A stretch of DNA of 64,000 nt, taken from contig NZ_FNIZ01000006.1 in NCBI RefSeq assembly GCF_900104185.1, positions 7,112-71,111 on the forward strand. The letters are read 5' to 3'. A program made the position numbers and the translations under genes. The notes under the pieces were generated by a model that worked only from the letters and a program-made list of their open reading frames with translations, searched no databases and was not told the DNA's origin. Shown here piece after piece: positions 25,148 to 34,493 of this stretch. The stretch comes from Halobacillus aidingensis. Its GTDB lineage: Bacteria; Bacillota; Bacilli; Bacillales; Halobacillaceae. The first letter of the stretch is position 1, and every line of letters begins with the position of its first letter.

Positions 25148-26158
25148 TCAAAATTGCACAGGTTGATTTTGGTTCGCAGATTCATAAAAAGATAAAACTA
25201 GTTTTAGAACATTCTTACCGTCTTCGCCAGTAACAGCCGGCTCTCGATTTTTATTAATAGCATTAACCATATCCTCAATAATCCACTGATGACCTGGAGT
25301 TCCCCATGGATCAGCTTTAATACTTTCTTTCAAATCTTCTATCTCGTTATCCGACATATCCATTATATCAAGATGCTCGAAATTTAAAGCGTTTGTCCCA
25401 CCAATTTTAACTGTACCTTTTTCGCCGAAAATTGTGATAGATTCTTCGTAATTTTTAGGATATACAGTAGTGGAAGCTTCTACTGTTCCTAGTGCACCTG
25501 AATTAAATTTTATTGTTCCGACAGATACGTCTTCAGCTTCTATATTTCTAAATCGTGTTGCCTCCATACTAAACACTTGGTCAGGAGTACCCATAAACCA
25601 TAACAATAAATCTAGATTATGAATTGCTTGATTCATTAGAACTCCACCATCATGCTGTTTAGTTCCTCTCCAAGGGGCTTGGTCATAATATTCCTGATTT
25701 CTGTTCCAATTCACTATACAACTTGCATGGCTAATCTTTCCCAATAAGCCCTGGTCCATAATTTTTCTTAGTTCTTGAACAACCGGTCTAAATCGGTTTG
25801 GGTGCACCACCGCTAGTTTTACATTATTAGCCTTACAAGCATTTGTAATTTTATCGGTATCTTCGACTGTCATCGCAATTGGCTTCTCTACAATAATATG
25901 TTTTTTTGCTTCTGCAATTTGAACTGCAATAGGAGCATGGAAACCACTAGGTGTGCAAATACAAGCTACATCAATATCTTCTTCTCCCAGCATTTGTTCT
26001 AACTCAGTATAAGGTTCTGCATCATATTCTTCTTTGTAAAATTCCATTGTAGCTGGATCCTTGTCACAGACTGCTACTAACTTTGCAGCATCAATTTTAT
26101 CAATTGCTGCTGCATGCTTTTTTGCTATAAAGCCACATCCGACAATTGCAAAATTCAT
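25148..26158 (-). CDS. Gfo/Idh/MocA oxidoreductase, probable UDP-GlcNAcA 3-dehydrogenase (WbpB-like)
   Basis: 336 residues. N-terminal Rossmann fold FAIVGCGFIAKKHAAAI, conserved EKPIAMT (Lys about 95) and the C-terminal domain with GGVLMNQAIHNLDLLLWFMG, including the catalytic His-Asn. In Pseudomonas aeruginosa WbpB oxidises the 3-OH of UDP-GlcNAcA, with the amino-transferase WbpE acting next. Here the aminotransferase, N-acetyltransferase, UDP-sugar 6-dehydrogenase and 2-epimerase lie directly upstream, giving that role by context. Substrate is inferred from the gene set, not from residues. Confidence 0.85.
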   Translation of the reverse strand: MNFAIVGCGFIAKKHAAAIDKIDAAKLVAVCDKDPATMEFYKEEYDAEPYTELEQMLGEEDIDVACICTPSGFHAPIAVQIAEAKKHIIVEKPIAMTVEDTDKITNACKANNVKLAVVHPNRFRPVVQELRKIMDQGLLGKISHASCIVNWNRNQEYYDQAPWRGTKQHDGGVLMNQAIHNLDLLLWFMGTPDQVFSMEATRFRNIEAEDVSVGTIKFNSGALGTVEASTTVYPKNYEESITIFGEKGTVKIGGTNALNFEHLDIMDMSDNEIEDLKESIKADPWGTPGHQWIIEDMVNAINKNREPAVTGEDGKNVLKLVLSFYESANQNQPVQF

Positions 26159-26189
26159 AACAAAACCTCTTCCCTAATCATATATTGAT

Positions 26190-27320
26190 TTAAACATTCA
26201 TATATTCTTGTATCACATCACATACTTTTATAATCTCTTCCTCTTTTAGATAAGGATGCATTGGCAGTGAAAGCACAGTATTACAAAGTTTGTTTGTTAC
26301 AGTAAATTCTTCTTCTTCAAATTTCAGATCAGCGAATGCTTGTTGACTATGCATTGGTTTAGTGTAGTAAATCATACTCGGAATATCATTTTCCTTCAGT
26401 TTGACCTGTAAAGCATCTCGTTGCTCTTTTGAATCGAGCTTGATTGTGTATTGGGCGAAACTGGAATAATAACCTTCTGGAATAAAAGGTGTTTCAACAA
26501 TATTCTGCAGTTTTTCACTATACAGTTGATATGCTTTATTTACTTCATCGAGCTCATGTTCTTTAAATGCACGCAATTTCACTTGCAAGATAGCTGCCTG
26601 CATCGTATCTAATCTAGAATTAACACCAATTCTGACATTGTCATACTTGTTATTACCTTTTCCATGTACTTTATATGACCGTAATAGTTCAGCTGTTTCA
26701 TCACTATCTGTAAAGATTGCTCCACCATCTCCATAGCAACCTAAAGGTTTAGCTGGAAAAAAAGATGTAGTAGCTGCGTTTCCAAAACTGCAGGCCATTT
26801 TCCCATCAATATTTCCACCTAACCCTTGCGCCCCATCTTCTAATACAAGCAAATCGTACTGTTTAGCAACCTTCTCTATCTCATCATAATTAGCTGGGAG
26901 TCCAAACAAATCAACTGGTATAATTACTTTAGGCTTTAATCTTCCCTCTTTTTTCACTTTCTCAATTGATTGTATAAGCTGATCAGTATCTATATTGAAA
27001 GTTCTTTCATCAACGTCTACAAAAATTGGTGTAGCTCCGTTATAAGAAACCACTTCCCCTGTTGAGAAGAATGTAAAGTCAGGTACAAATACTGCGTCCC
27101 CCTCCTCTACACCCCAAGCCATTAAAACCAATGACAATGCATCAGTCCCATTTGCACACGTGATACAGTGCTTAACACCTACGTATTCAGCTAATTCTTT
27201 TTCAAGTTCATTAACTGGTTTGCCACCAATATATTGACCTGTATTTAACACATTTTGTATAGCATCATCAATAGCTGATTTATATTGAGTATATTGAGCT
27301 TTTAAGTCACGAAACTGCAT
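26190..27320 (-). CDS. DegT/DnrJ/EryC1 aminotransferase, probable 3-aminotransferase (WbpE-like)
   Basis: 376 residues. PLP fold type I sugar aminotransferase: CANGTDALSLVLMAWGVEEG, LEDGAQGLGG and the Schiff-base Lys in TSFFPAKPLGCYGDGG (about 185). Family length is normal. WbpE converts UDP-3-keto-GlcNAcA to the 3-amino sugar using glutamate. It lies between the acetyltransferase and the Gfo/Idh dehydrogenase, matching the reaction order. The other DegT enzyme in this window (40580-41695) belongs to the bacillosamine-type set. Confidence 0.88.
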   Translation of the reverse strand: MQFRDLKAQYTQYKSAIDDAIQNVLNTGQYIGGKPVNELEKELAEYVGVKHCITCANGTDALSLVLMAWGVEEGDAVFVPDFTFFSTGEVVSYNGATPIFVDVDERTFNIDTDQLIQSIEKVKKEGRLKPKVIIPVDLFGLPANYDEIEKVAKQYDLLVLEDGAQGLGGNIDGKMACSFGNAATTSFFPAKPLGCYGDGGAIFTDSDETAELLRSYKVHGKGNNKYDNVRIGVNSRLDTMQAAILQVKLRAFKEHELDEVNKAYQLYSEKLQNIVETPFIPEGYYSSFAQYTIKLDSKEQRDALQVKLKENDIPSMIYYTKPMHSQQAFADLKFEEEEFTVTNKLCNTVLSLPMHPYLKEEEIIKVCDVIQEYMNV

Positions 27321-27337
27321 ACTTTACCTCTTCCCTC

Positions 27338-27904
27338 TTATTTATTTTCCGTTAAGCCATGTTTTTTCAATTCATAGGCTCTACCACATTCTTTACAATG
27401 ATAATTTACTTTTAGAGGAATACCACATTCACAAACCCAACCAATTTGTTTTGCCGGAACTCCTGCCATTAGTGCATAGTCTGGAACATCTTTTGTTACA
27501 ACGGCACCAGAAGCAATCATGGACCAGGAACCGATGCTATTTCCACATATAATTGTTGCGTTTGCTCCTATAGAAGCCCCATACTTAACCAAAGTTCTTT
27601 TATATGCAGCACTACCTTTAGGGTACTTACTTCTCGGAGTTAAATCATTAGTGAATACCATAGATGGACCACAGAACACATAATCCTCTAATTCCACACC
27701 CTCATATACAGAAACATTATTTTGAACCTTTACTCCGTTACCAATTTTAACGTTGTTAGATACATTTACATTTTGTCCAATTGAACAATTTTTTCCAATT
27801 TCTGCACCAGAGTGGATATGACTAAAGTGCCATACTTTTGTTTCATCCCCAATCTGTACATCATCATCAATGTAACTACTTTCATGTACAAAATATTGCA
27901 TCAT
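27338..27904 (-). CDS. Hexapeptide N-acetyltransferase (WbpD-like)
   Basis: 188 residues. A left-handed beta-helix is visible from residue 15 to about 150 (IGKNCSIGQNVNVSNNVKIG, VQNNVSVYEGVELED, IICGNSIGSWSMIASGAVVT). The loop FVFTNDLTPRSKYPKG-type segment (SMVFTNDLTPRSKYPK) resembles WbpD/WlbB enzymes, which acetylate the 3-amino group using acetyl-CoA. It has a C-terminal two-CxxC-like cluster (CECGIPLKVNYHCKECG), probably a zinc finger. It lies directly upstream of the aminotransferase in the operon. Confidence 0.85.
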   Translation of the reverse strand: MMQYFVHESSYIDDDVQIGDETKVWHFSHIHSGAEIGKNCSIGQNVNVSNNVKIGNGVKVQNNVSVYEGVELEDYVFCGPSMVFTNDLTPRSKYPKGSAAYKRTLVKYGASIGANATIICGNSIGSWSMIASGAVVTKDVPDYALMAGVPAKQIGWVCECGIPLKVNYHCKECGRAYELKKHGLTENK

Positions 27905-27964
27905 AATTTCTCCTATCTATTCCTTGAAATAATTAACTTAGGAATAAGTCCAATTGAAACCTTT

Positions 27965-29290
27965 CTATAGCAACTCAATATTTTCTCTATTCGTTATATC
28001 TTTCATTGCATTTTTTGTATCGAAAATAGCCGTTGCGTGCTTTTGGATAAGGGGATAATCAACCTTAGTGTGATCTGCTGTTATCATAACCAAATCTGCT
28101 TCTTCAATAAGATCAACTGTCAAATCCATTTCTCCAGTTTTAAGTTTCCCTTGATCTTTATACTCATTAACATACGGATCAAAATAAGTAACATTTGCTC
28201 CCTCTTTTTCTAACTCATTAATTACATCAATAGCCGCACTCTCTCTATAATCATTAATATCTTTTTTGTAAGCAACACCAATTACTAGAACTCTAGATCC
28301 GTTCATAGCTTTCTTATATCTATTTAAGATTTTACTTGCTCTCTCTACGCAATATTCAGGCATTCGGTCATTAACCATCATAGAGGATTCAATCATCGAT
28401 GTATGAAAACCATATTCACGCGCCTTCCAAGAAAGATAATATGGATCTAGTGGGATACAATGCCCGCCTAGTCCCGGTCCAGGATAAAATGCTTGGAATC
28501 CATAAGGCTTCGTTTTTGCTGCATCCACAACTTCCCAAAAGTTAATCCCCATTTTATTACTAAGAATTGCAAGTTCATTCACTAAGCCAATATTAATATT
28601 TCTATATATATTCTCTAGAATTTTTTCCATTTCAGCTATTGCTGGTGAAGACACCCGATGTATAGGTGCTTCTAAAATACTCTCATATAGCGCTGCTGCC
28701 ACCTCTGTACATTTCTCTGTGCATCCGCCCACTACTTTAGGTGTGTTCTTGGTTTTAAAATTTAAATTACCAGGATCTACACGTTCTGGAGAATAAGCTA
28801 GGAAGAAGTCCTCACCACATTTCAATCCAGATTCCTCAAGGATCGGCTTTAAAAGTTCTTCAGTTGTCCCAGGATAAGTTGTTGATTCTAATACTATTAG
28901 CATATCCTTATGCATGTGAGGTACAATACTCTCCGCTGAAGCCTTGACATAACTTATATCAGGTTGTTGATAGTTATCTAGAGGAGTTGGAACACAAATA
29001 CTTACACAATCTGCTTGTGCTACTTTTGCAAAATCAGAAGTAGCTAACAAATTTCCAGAGTTGACAAGAGACTCAAGGTCTTCATTAACTACATCACCAA
29101 TGTAATTTTCCCCATCATTAACCATTTTCACTTTGAATTCTTGAACATCGAATCCAATTGTTTTATATCCTGCTTTTGCTTTTTCAACTGCTAATGGTAG
29201 ACCTACATAACCGAGTCCTACGACTCCTAGTGTTGCAGTTTTGTTTAATAGTTTTTCTTTTAAATTACTAGTTAAAGTAACAGTGTTCAT
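27965..29290 (-). CDS. Nucleotide-sugar 6-dehydrogenase (WbpA/WecC-like)
   Basis: 441 residues, UDP-glucose/GDP-mannose dehydrogenase superfamily. NAD-binding GVVGLGYVGLPLAVEKAKAG, the catalytic Cys in GPGLGGHCIPLDPYYL (about 270), and C-terminal VLVIGVAYKKDINDYRESAA. The enzyme oxidises C6 of UDP-GlcNAc or UDP-ManNAc in two steps to the uronic acid. Neighbouring WbpB/E/D/I-like genes suggest UDP-GlcNAc to UDP-GlcNAcA as first step of UDP-ManNAc3NAcA synthesis. A UDP-ManNAcA (WecC) role cannot be excluded from sequence alone. Confidence 0.9.
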   Translation of the reverse strand: MNTVTLTSNLKEKLLNKTATLGVVGLGYVGLPLAVEKAKAGYKTIGFDVQEFKVKMVNDGENYIGDVVNEDLESLVNSGNLLATSDFAKVAQADCVSICVPTPLDNYQQPDISYVKASAESIVPHMHKDMLIVLESTTYPGTTEELLKPILEESGLKCGEDFFLAYSPERVDPGNLNFKTKNTPKVVGGCTEKCTEVAAALYESILEAPIHRVSSPAIAEMEKILENIYRNINIGLVNELAILSNKMGINFWEVVDAAKTKPYGFQAFYPGPGLGGHCIPLDPYYLSWKAREYGFHTSMIESSMMVNDRMPEYCVERASKILNRYKKAMNGSRVLVIGVAYKKDINDYRESAAIDVINELEKEGANVTYFDPYVNEYKDQGKLKTGEMDLTVDLIEEADLVMITADHTKVDYPLIQKHATAIFDTKNAMKDITNRENIELL

Positions 29291-29292
29291 AA

Positions 29293-30390
29293 TTATTTTC
29301 CTCCTTTTAAGATAGCATTACATATATGCTCCGCAGCGTTTCCATCACCAAATAGCATAGGTTGTGGGTATTTCAAGCAGTCTAATTCTCTTCTAACTGT
29401 TTTTAAAATTGTATCAATATTAATTGAACTTAAAACATTCCATCCGTTTTCTAAGGTTTCAACCCACTCAGTTTGTTCTCTAAGTGTTGTACATGGTGTT
29501 TTAAGAAAATAAGCTTCTTTTTGAAGTCCGCCAGAATCTGTTACAACCATATAGGCATTTGCTGTGAGGTATAACATCATTAAATAACCAACCGGTTTAA
29601 TAAGTATTACATTGTCTAATTTAATATCTAAATTATCAATCAATTTTCTTGTTCTTGGGTGAATTGGTAGGATCACCGGCTTGTCCATTCTTTCAAATGC
29701 AGAAAAAATCTCAAATAACTTCATCTCATCATCTGTATTTTCTGCGCGATGGATAGTTGCAAGGTAATACTCTTTTTCTTTAAGACTAGGAATATTTTCA
29801 TTTTTCTCTCTTAATTTATCTATCCAAACACCATTAGAGTATCGGCTTTTCGATATTTCAATATTTCTTAGAACTACATCAAACATTATATCTCCCGTAT
29901 TTAAAACGCCAATTGTAATCCCTTCCTTTTTCAAGTTATTTACAGCTGTTTGTGTAGGACATAATAATAGATCAGATACATGATCCGTTAATATTCTATT
30001 TTGCTCTTCGGGCATCCTTTTATTAAAACTACGCAAACCGGCTTCCACGTGAAAAACAGGGATGTGTAATTTACTTGCTGCCAAAGCACCAGCTAATGTG
30101 GAGTTAGTATCACCATAGACCAACAACCCATCAGGATTTTCAATTGTTATTAATTCTTCAATTTTCTCTAGCATACGCCCTGTTTGTAATCCATGACTCC
30201 CAGAACCTACTTCTAAATTGTAATCAGGTCTTGGTATCCCCAGCTCATCAAAAAATACATCTGACATGTTGGTATCGTAATGTTGACCAGTATGGACTAA
30301 TATTTCTTCATTTTCTTCTCTAAACATCTCGGAGAATGGGGCTGCTTTAATAAATTGTGGTCGAGCCCCAATAATTGTTATTAATTTCAT
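29293..30390 (-). CDS. wecB: Non-hydrolysing UDP-HexNAc 2-epimerase (WecB/WbpI-like)
   Basis: 365 residues, the usual size. Motifs: TIIGARPQFIKAAPFSEMF at the N-terminus, GDTNSTLAGALAA, VFHVEAGLRSFNKRMPEEQN with the catalytic Asp/Glu region, ATIHRAENTDD and VTDSGGLQKEAYFLKTPC. It inverts C2 of UDP-GlcNAc, or of UDP-GlcNAc3NAcA if it is WbpI-type. Context with the five-gene set makes the WbpI reaction likely, giving UDP-ManNAc3NAcA. The gap to the dehydrogenase is 2 bases, so they are coupled. Confidence 0.9.
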   Translation of the reverse strand: MKLITIIGARPQFIKAAPFSEMFREENEEILVHTGQHYDTNMSDVFFDELGIPRPDYNLEVGSGSHGLQTGRMLEKIEELITIENPDGLLVYGDTNSTLAGALAASKLHIPVFHVEAGLRSFNKRMPEEQNRILTDHVSDLLLCPTQTAVNNLKKEGITIGVLNTGDIMFDVVLRNIEISKSRYSNGVWIDKLREKNENIPSLKEKEYYLATIHRAENTDDEMKLFEIFSAFERMDKPVILPIHPRTRKLIDNLDIKLDNVILIKPVGYLMMLYLTANAYMVVTDSGGLQKEAYFLKTPCTTLREQTEWVETLENGWNVLSSINIDTILKTVRRELDCLKYPQPMLFGDGNAAEHICNAILKGGK

Positions 30391-30468
30391 TATATCAATG
30401 CCCTTTCTTCATATAGAAATAATAATTCTTTTAAAATTTCGTAGGAATATCAACTTTTCATTTGCTAC

Positions 30469-31062
30469 CTAATACTCCAAAATGTATTTCTTGCTGGTGT
30501 TGTTTGATATAATTTTAGCGGGTATTCCACCAATAGTACAATTACCTTCTGGAAACGGTTTATTTACAACCGAATTTGCTCCAATTGCTGTATTGTCTCC
30601 TATTGAAATCGGACCAAACATTTTTACTCCCGGAGCAAAATAAACATTGTTCCCAACCACAGGAGCCCCCGCTTCACCGTTCACCCATGCACTACCAATG
30701 TTCACACAAATATGCAAGCGGCAATTTTTACCAATTTTCGCCTTGTGCGAAACAACAATTGGTCCTACATGAACTATTGCAAGACCTTCCTCAAAAACAT
30801 TGATTGGAATTGTCCAATTATACTTATCACATAACCACTTATGCCTATTTCGCAAAAACTTAGCTTTTAATTTACCAAAAAAATCATTTCTACAGTTAGT
30901 ATAGTACTCCGCCTTTCGAAGACTTTTATAAAACTTAAACCTTCTGTCTAAAAGTCTATTCTTAAGACCGCTTTTATATATACCTGTAGCTTTATAATCA
31001 CATTCTAAAAACCGTTTATAATCTTCTAGACTTTTAATCACTACCGCACCGCCGTTCAACAA
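30469..31062 (-). CDS. Serine-acetyltransferase-like hexapeptide acyltransferase
   Basis: 197 residues or slightly fewer. An N-terminal helical part (to about 85) precedes hexapeptide turns: VVSHKAKIGKNCRLHICVNI, VVGNNVYFAPGVKMFGPISI and IGDNTAIGANSVV. It resembles CysE-related sugar O-acetyltransferases in polysaccharide loci and probably acetylates a repeat-unit sugar. The annotated start is a TTG; an internal GTG (VIKSLEDYKRF) is equally possible because neither has a strong ribosome binding site. Confidence 0.75.
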   Translation of the reverse strand: MLNGGAVVIKSLEDYKRFLECDYKATGIYKSGLKNRLLDRRFKFYKSLRKAEYYTNCRNDFFGKLKAKFLRNRHKWLCDKYNWTIPINVFEEGLAIVHVGPIVVSHKAKIGKNCRLHICVNIGSAWVNGEAGAPVVGNNVYFAPGVKMFGPISIGDNTAIGANSVVNKPFPEGNCTIGGIPAKIISNNTSKKYILEY

Positions 31063-31075
31063 ATTCTTTAATCAC

Positions 31076-31663
31076 TTATAATCTTTTAATAACTTTGGCG
31101 GGGTTTCCTGCAATAACACAAAAGCCCTCGGGATAACTCTTTGTCACAACAGATCCAGCCCCAACTGTCGTATTTGGTCCAATAGTTACTCCAGGTAAAA
31201 TCACACTGTTCATACCAATCCAGCAATTTTCACCCAACTTAATATCTTTTGCTTGAGCATGTTTACTCGGATTTTTTATATCATGGTTAGTTGTAATCAG
31301 ACCAACATTCGGAGCAATCCAGCAGCCTTTCCCTATTATGATATTTCCTCCCCCTGCAGCCTGGTAATAGTTACCAAACCCTTGGAAGTTATTTAAATCA
31401 TCAACATGGAAATGAATATTCCTTGGGTTAGAAATACTTATTTTAGGGGATACAGGAAATGGGACTCCACGATTTATACCAAAGATTATTCTAGATAAAC
31501 AATCACTCACAACCCAACGCCAACCAATTTTCCCTAAGCCGCGGAATTTACCCGAAAAATACTTTCCTTTTAAATACTTCTTATCATAAGTACAAGCAGC
31601 TAGAATATTACCCAAAATATAGTAAGGAATGGATTTTATTCCTATAAAGATTTTATTTATCAC
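31076..31663 (-). CDS. Hexapeptide-repeat acyltransferase
   Basis: 195 residues. A hydrophobic N-terminus (about 5-25) is followed by a basic linker, and hexapeptide turns from about 80 on: GGNIIIGKGCWIAPNVGLIT, TTNHDI, IGMNSVILPGVTIGPNTTVG and AGSVVTKSYPEG. The His in TTNHD is the usual catalytic base of these O-acetyltransferases. Together with the neighbouring gene it likely decorates the polysaccharide. The substrate is unknown. Confidence 0.8.
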   Translation of the reverse strand: MINKIFIGIKSIPYYILGNILAACTYDKKYLKGKYFSGKFRGLGKIGWRWVVSDCLSRIIFGINRGVPFPVSPKISISNPRNIHFHVDDLNNFQGFGNYYQAAGGGNIIIGKGCWIAPNVGLITTNHDIKNPSKHAQAKDIKLGENCWIGMNSVILPGVTIGPNTTVGAGSVVTKSYPEGFCVIAGNPAKVIKRL

Positions 31664-31725
31664 AATATAAACACCTCAATATTAAGACGCTCTAAAATTA
31701 TCAAACAAATTTGTATGCTAGAGCA

Positions 31726-33186
31726 TTATTTTTGATTTATATTATCCCAACGATATTTCACCTTTTTACCCATGATAATAAAATACACTCCAAGCCAAAT
31801 AATCCCTAATACAATTGATTCAACTACTCCCCCCCTCCCTTCTTCTATAGGGATAATACTCTTAATATATAAAAATAATAGACCTAAAATAACATTTATC
31901 ACAGTTATCCTGAACAAAGAATGCCAAGGAAAAATATTACTAAAAGAGACATTTAGATTTTTACTAGTAACAATTAACTGGAGAAACGCAATTAACAACA
32001 TTGATACTACCGACGCAATTGCAGGACCAATGAGACCGAATAAATAATAAAAAAGATAATTTAAAATTAAATTTAACCCTAAAGACCCTAATGAACTATA
32101 TAATATTAACTTTGTTTTTCCAATAGAATTTAAGACTATTCCAAAATAAGTAAAACGCAACAAAAGAAAAATACTGTAAATTTGAAACACAACGGTTCCA
32201 CCTAGATATTTTTCGCTATATAGTAAAATAATAATATCGGAAGCAAAAATGAATAAAACAGTTGAAAAGAAACACATTATGGTATATGAAATATATATAG
32301 TATCTCCCCATACTCTGATCGCTTTAATATTTTCTCCCACTTTTAATAGACGTACCATTTGCGGCATTAATACTGCTGTTAATGATGTAGCTATAATCGC
32401 AATAGGAAGTTCCCGTGCTGCATTTGCATAAATCGCTAGTTCCTCTGCAGAAAAAAATTGGCTAATAACAATTTTATCAAGCTGAATACTTAACAACCCA
32501 ACAGTAGAAGCTAATCCTATTGGAATTGAAAACTTAAATATCTGCTTTATTGAAGCTATATCTAGGTTAATCGAAATGCTTCCAGAAATATTTTTTACAA
32601 TTAGATAGACACATATTGCCAAAATGGATTCTACAATTAAAAACATGGTAATATAAATATTAAATGATAATTGTAGGTAGGCTGTTAATACCACAATTAA
32701 TAACAATAATAAACTATTTATTAAGCGAAACAAAAACAAGTAATTGGCTTTTTTATAAACAATTAGCACATGATCTATACTCATTAAAATTATTTTTGCC
32801 CATGGGAAAATCACTAGAAAGTAAATAAAGTTATTTAATAACGGATTCTTGAAGAAACCGGTAATTATCGGGGCACTCATTAGTAAGGAAATTCCCGTTA
32901 CAAAACCTAAAATTGTTGATAGAGAATAATAGACAGATAAAAAACTTTGTTGTTCCATACGATTTTCAGCTTTAGCAAGGAAATAGTTTATACTATTGGG
33001 AAGTCCTAATACAAACAAAGTTGTTAGTATATTAATTATTAATAGTAATTGAGTATATGTTCCGAATTCTTTTAATGATAAATAACGGGCAAGTATCATC
33101 ACACTTCCAAACGAAACTATTAAAGATACTAGTTTTGAGATTGTCAATTTTAAAGCATCAGAACCTATATCTGTTTTCAATTTCAT
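31726..33186 (-). CDS. Polysaccharide flippase, Wzx-like (MOP superfamily)
   Basis: About 486 residues with some 12-14 hydrophobic helices spread over the whole length and short loops. The N-terminal helix pair SDALKLTISKLVSLIVSFGS and YLSLKEFGTYTQLLLI is typical of polysaccharide_synt Wzx exporters. It should flip undecaprenyl-linked repeat units across the membrane for the polymerase at 35675. Translation probably starts at ATG 33186 (GGAG just before) rather than the GTG at 33195. The gene is very AT-rich, as usual for such flippases. Confidence 0.88.
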   Translation of the reverse strand: MKLKTDIGSDALKLTISKLVSLIVSFGSVMILARYLSLKEFGTYTQLLLIINILTTLFVLGLPNSINYFLAKAENRMEQQSFLSVYYSLSTILGFVTGISLLMSAPIITGFFKNPLLNNFIYFLVIFPWAKIILMSIDHVLIVYKKANYLFLFRLINSLLLLLIVVLTAYLQLSFNIYITMFLIVESILAICVYLIVKNISGSISINLDIASIKQIFKFSIPIGLASTVGLLSIQLDKIVISQFFSAEELAIYANAARELPIAIIATSLTAVLMPQMVRLLKVGENIKAIRVWGDTIYISYTIMCFFSTVLFIFASDIIILLYSEKYLGGTVVFQIYSIFLLLRFTYFGIVLNSIGKTKLILYSSLGSLGLNLILNYLFYYLFGLIGPAIASVVSMLLIAFLQLIVTSKNLNVSFSNIFPWHSLFRITVINVILGLLFLYIKSIIPIEEGRGGVVESIVLGIIWLGVYFIIMGKKVKYRWDNINQK

Positions 33187-33223
33187 ACTCTCCACTGTGA
33201 ATTCGAGCCATTATACATTTTGA

Positions 33224-34441
33224 TTAGAGCCCCTTTTCTTCAACCAACTCATCTACAACGCGTAATTCTGCTTTCATCCTTTCATCCCACGTCCAGAAAT
33301 TGGTTTCAGCATATTGTTTAGCATTATCGCCCAACTTCTTAGAGTAATCCTGATTACTTAAAATTTCTAATATATACTTGGGAATCAAACTTATTTGGTC
33401 CAAGTTTAACAAGATCCCATTCTCTTCATGATCTATTAATGTACTAGTGTCACCAACGTTCAGTGTAATAAGTGGTTTCCCTACTGACATAGCTTCTAAT
33501 AAAGGGTTTCCTACATTACTTAAATCATATAAAGACAAAAATACATCTCCTAAAGATAGATAATGTTTCACTTCTACTTGAGGAACAGCACCTGCAAAAA
33601 TGACATTTGATTTCAAGTTTAGTTCTTCTACTAAACGTTGAAGGTTTAGTTTATCTTCCCCATCCCCCACTATTACAAGTTTAACATCGGGATTTTCCTT
33701 TATAATTTCTGGCATTGCTTCAATTGCCCTATTTACCTTCTTCCATGATACTAACCTTGAAACAGTTACCAATACTTTATCGTTTGGAGCCAACTTTAAA
33801 TTACGTCTCAACTTTAACACTGCTTCTTCATTTATTGGCTCGTTTACATCTATATCTACTCCATTTTTCCAAAAAAATATTTCTTTTGATTTGTTTTTCA
33901 ATCTTTGTAAAACCCTATCCCCCTGGGTTCCGTCATCAGTCATAATTGTTAAATCTGCGGATGATTTAATTGCATCAAAATGGGGATATAGTTTAAGTTT
34001 ATTAATTGTATTTTCTTTTATAGGAGCTAAAATAGTACCCTGAAAACGTGTAATGAATGGAAGTTTGAGTTCTTTTGCTAATCTTTGACCAGCTTTTACT
34101 CCATGAACTTCATAAGCATAAATAACAGCTTTACCACCCAGTTCATTCAATGCCTTTCTTGCTAATTTATTGAACATATACTCCCCTTGTATACTATGAA
34201 GAATTCTACCAAAAAAGCTAATTTTATTAACTTTTAGAAGTGGATAAAATATTGGCTTAAATGTAATATTACTTACCCCTTCTAATTCCGGTGTGACACC
34301 TTGATTATATTCTGGGTTAATTAGTGTTACATTCCATCCGTTTTTTATATAGGCATCAATCGTTTTATAAAGTGAGGGCGCCCCTTTATTTTTATCCATC
34401 GACCATAAATTTAGATAGGTTATAAAAATTACATTTTTCAT
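33224..34441 (-). CDS. Glycosyltransferase family 4
   Basis: 405 residues, GT-B fold. The C-terminal donor domain is clear: VLVTVSRLVSWKKVNRAIEA, VKLVIVGDGEDKLNLQRLVE and NPLLEAMSVGKPLITLNVGD with the Ex7E-type retaining-GT acidic pair. The N-terminal acceptor half begins NVIFITYLNLWSMDKNKGAP. It is cytoplasmic and likely adds one hexose or N-acetylhexosamine to the lipid-linked repeat unit. Lies between the Wzx gene and another GT. Confidence 0.85.
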   Translation of the reverse strand: MKNVIFITYLNLWSMDKNKGAPSLYKTIDAYIKNGWNVTLINPEYNQGVTPELEGVSNITFKPIFYPLLKVNKISFFGRILHSIQGEYMFNKLARKALNELGGKAVIYAYEVHGVKAGQRLAKELKLPFITRFQGTILAPIKENTINKLKLYPHFDAIKSSADLTIMTDDGTQGDRVLQRLKNKSKEIFFWKNGVDIDVNEPINEEAVLKLRRNLKLAPNDKVLVTVSRLVSWKKVNRAIEAMPEIIKENPDVKLVIVGDGEDKLNLQRLVEELNLKSNVIFAGAVPQVEVKHYLSLGDVFLSLYDLSNVGNPLLEAMSVGKPLITLNVGDTSTLIDHEENGILLNLDQISLIPKYILEILSNQDYSKKLGDNAKQYAETNFWTWDERMKAELRVVDELVEEKGL

Positions 34442-34493
34442 TTAGTTACATTTCTCCTTTTTAAAGCATTATCTACAACAAAAACATCCTATT

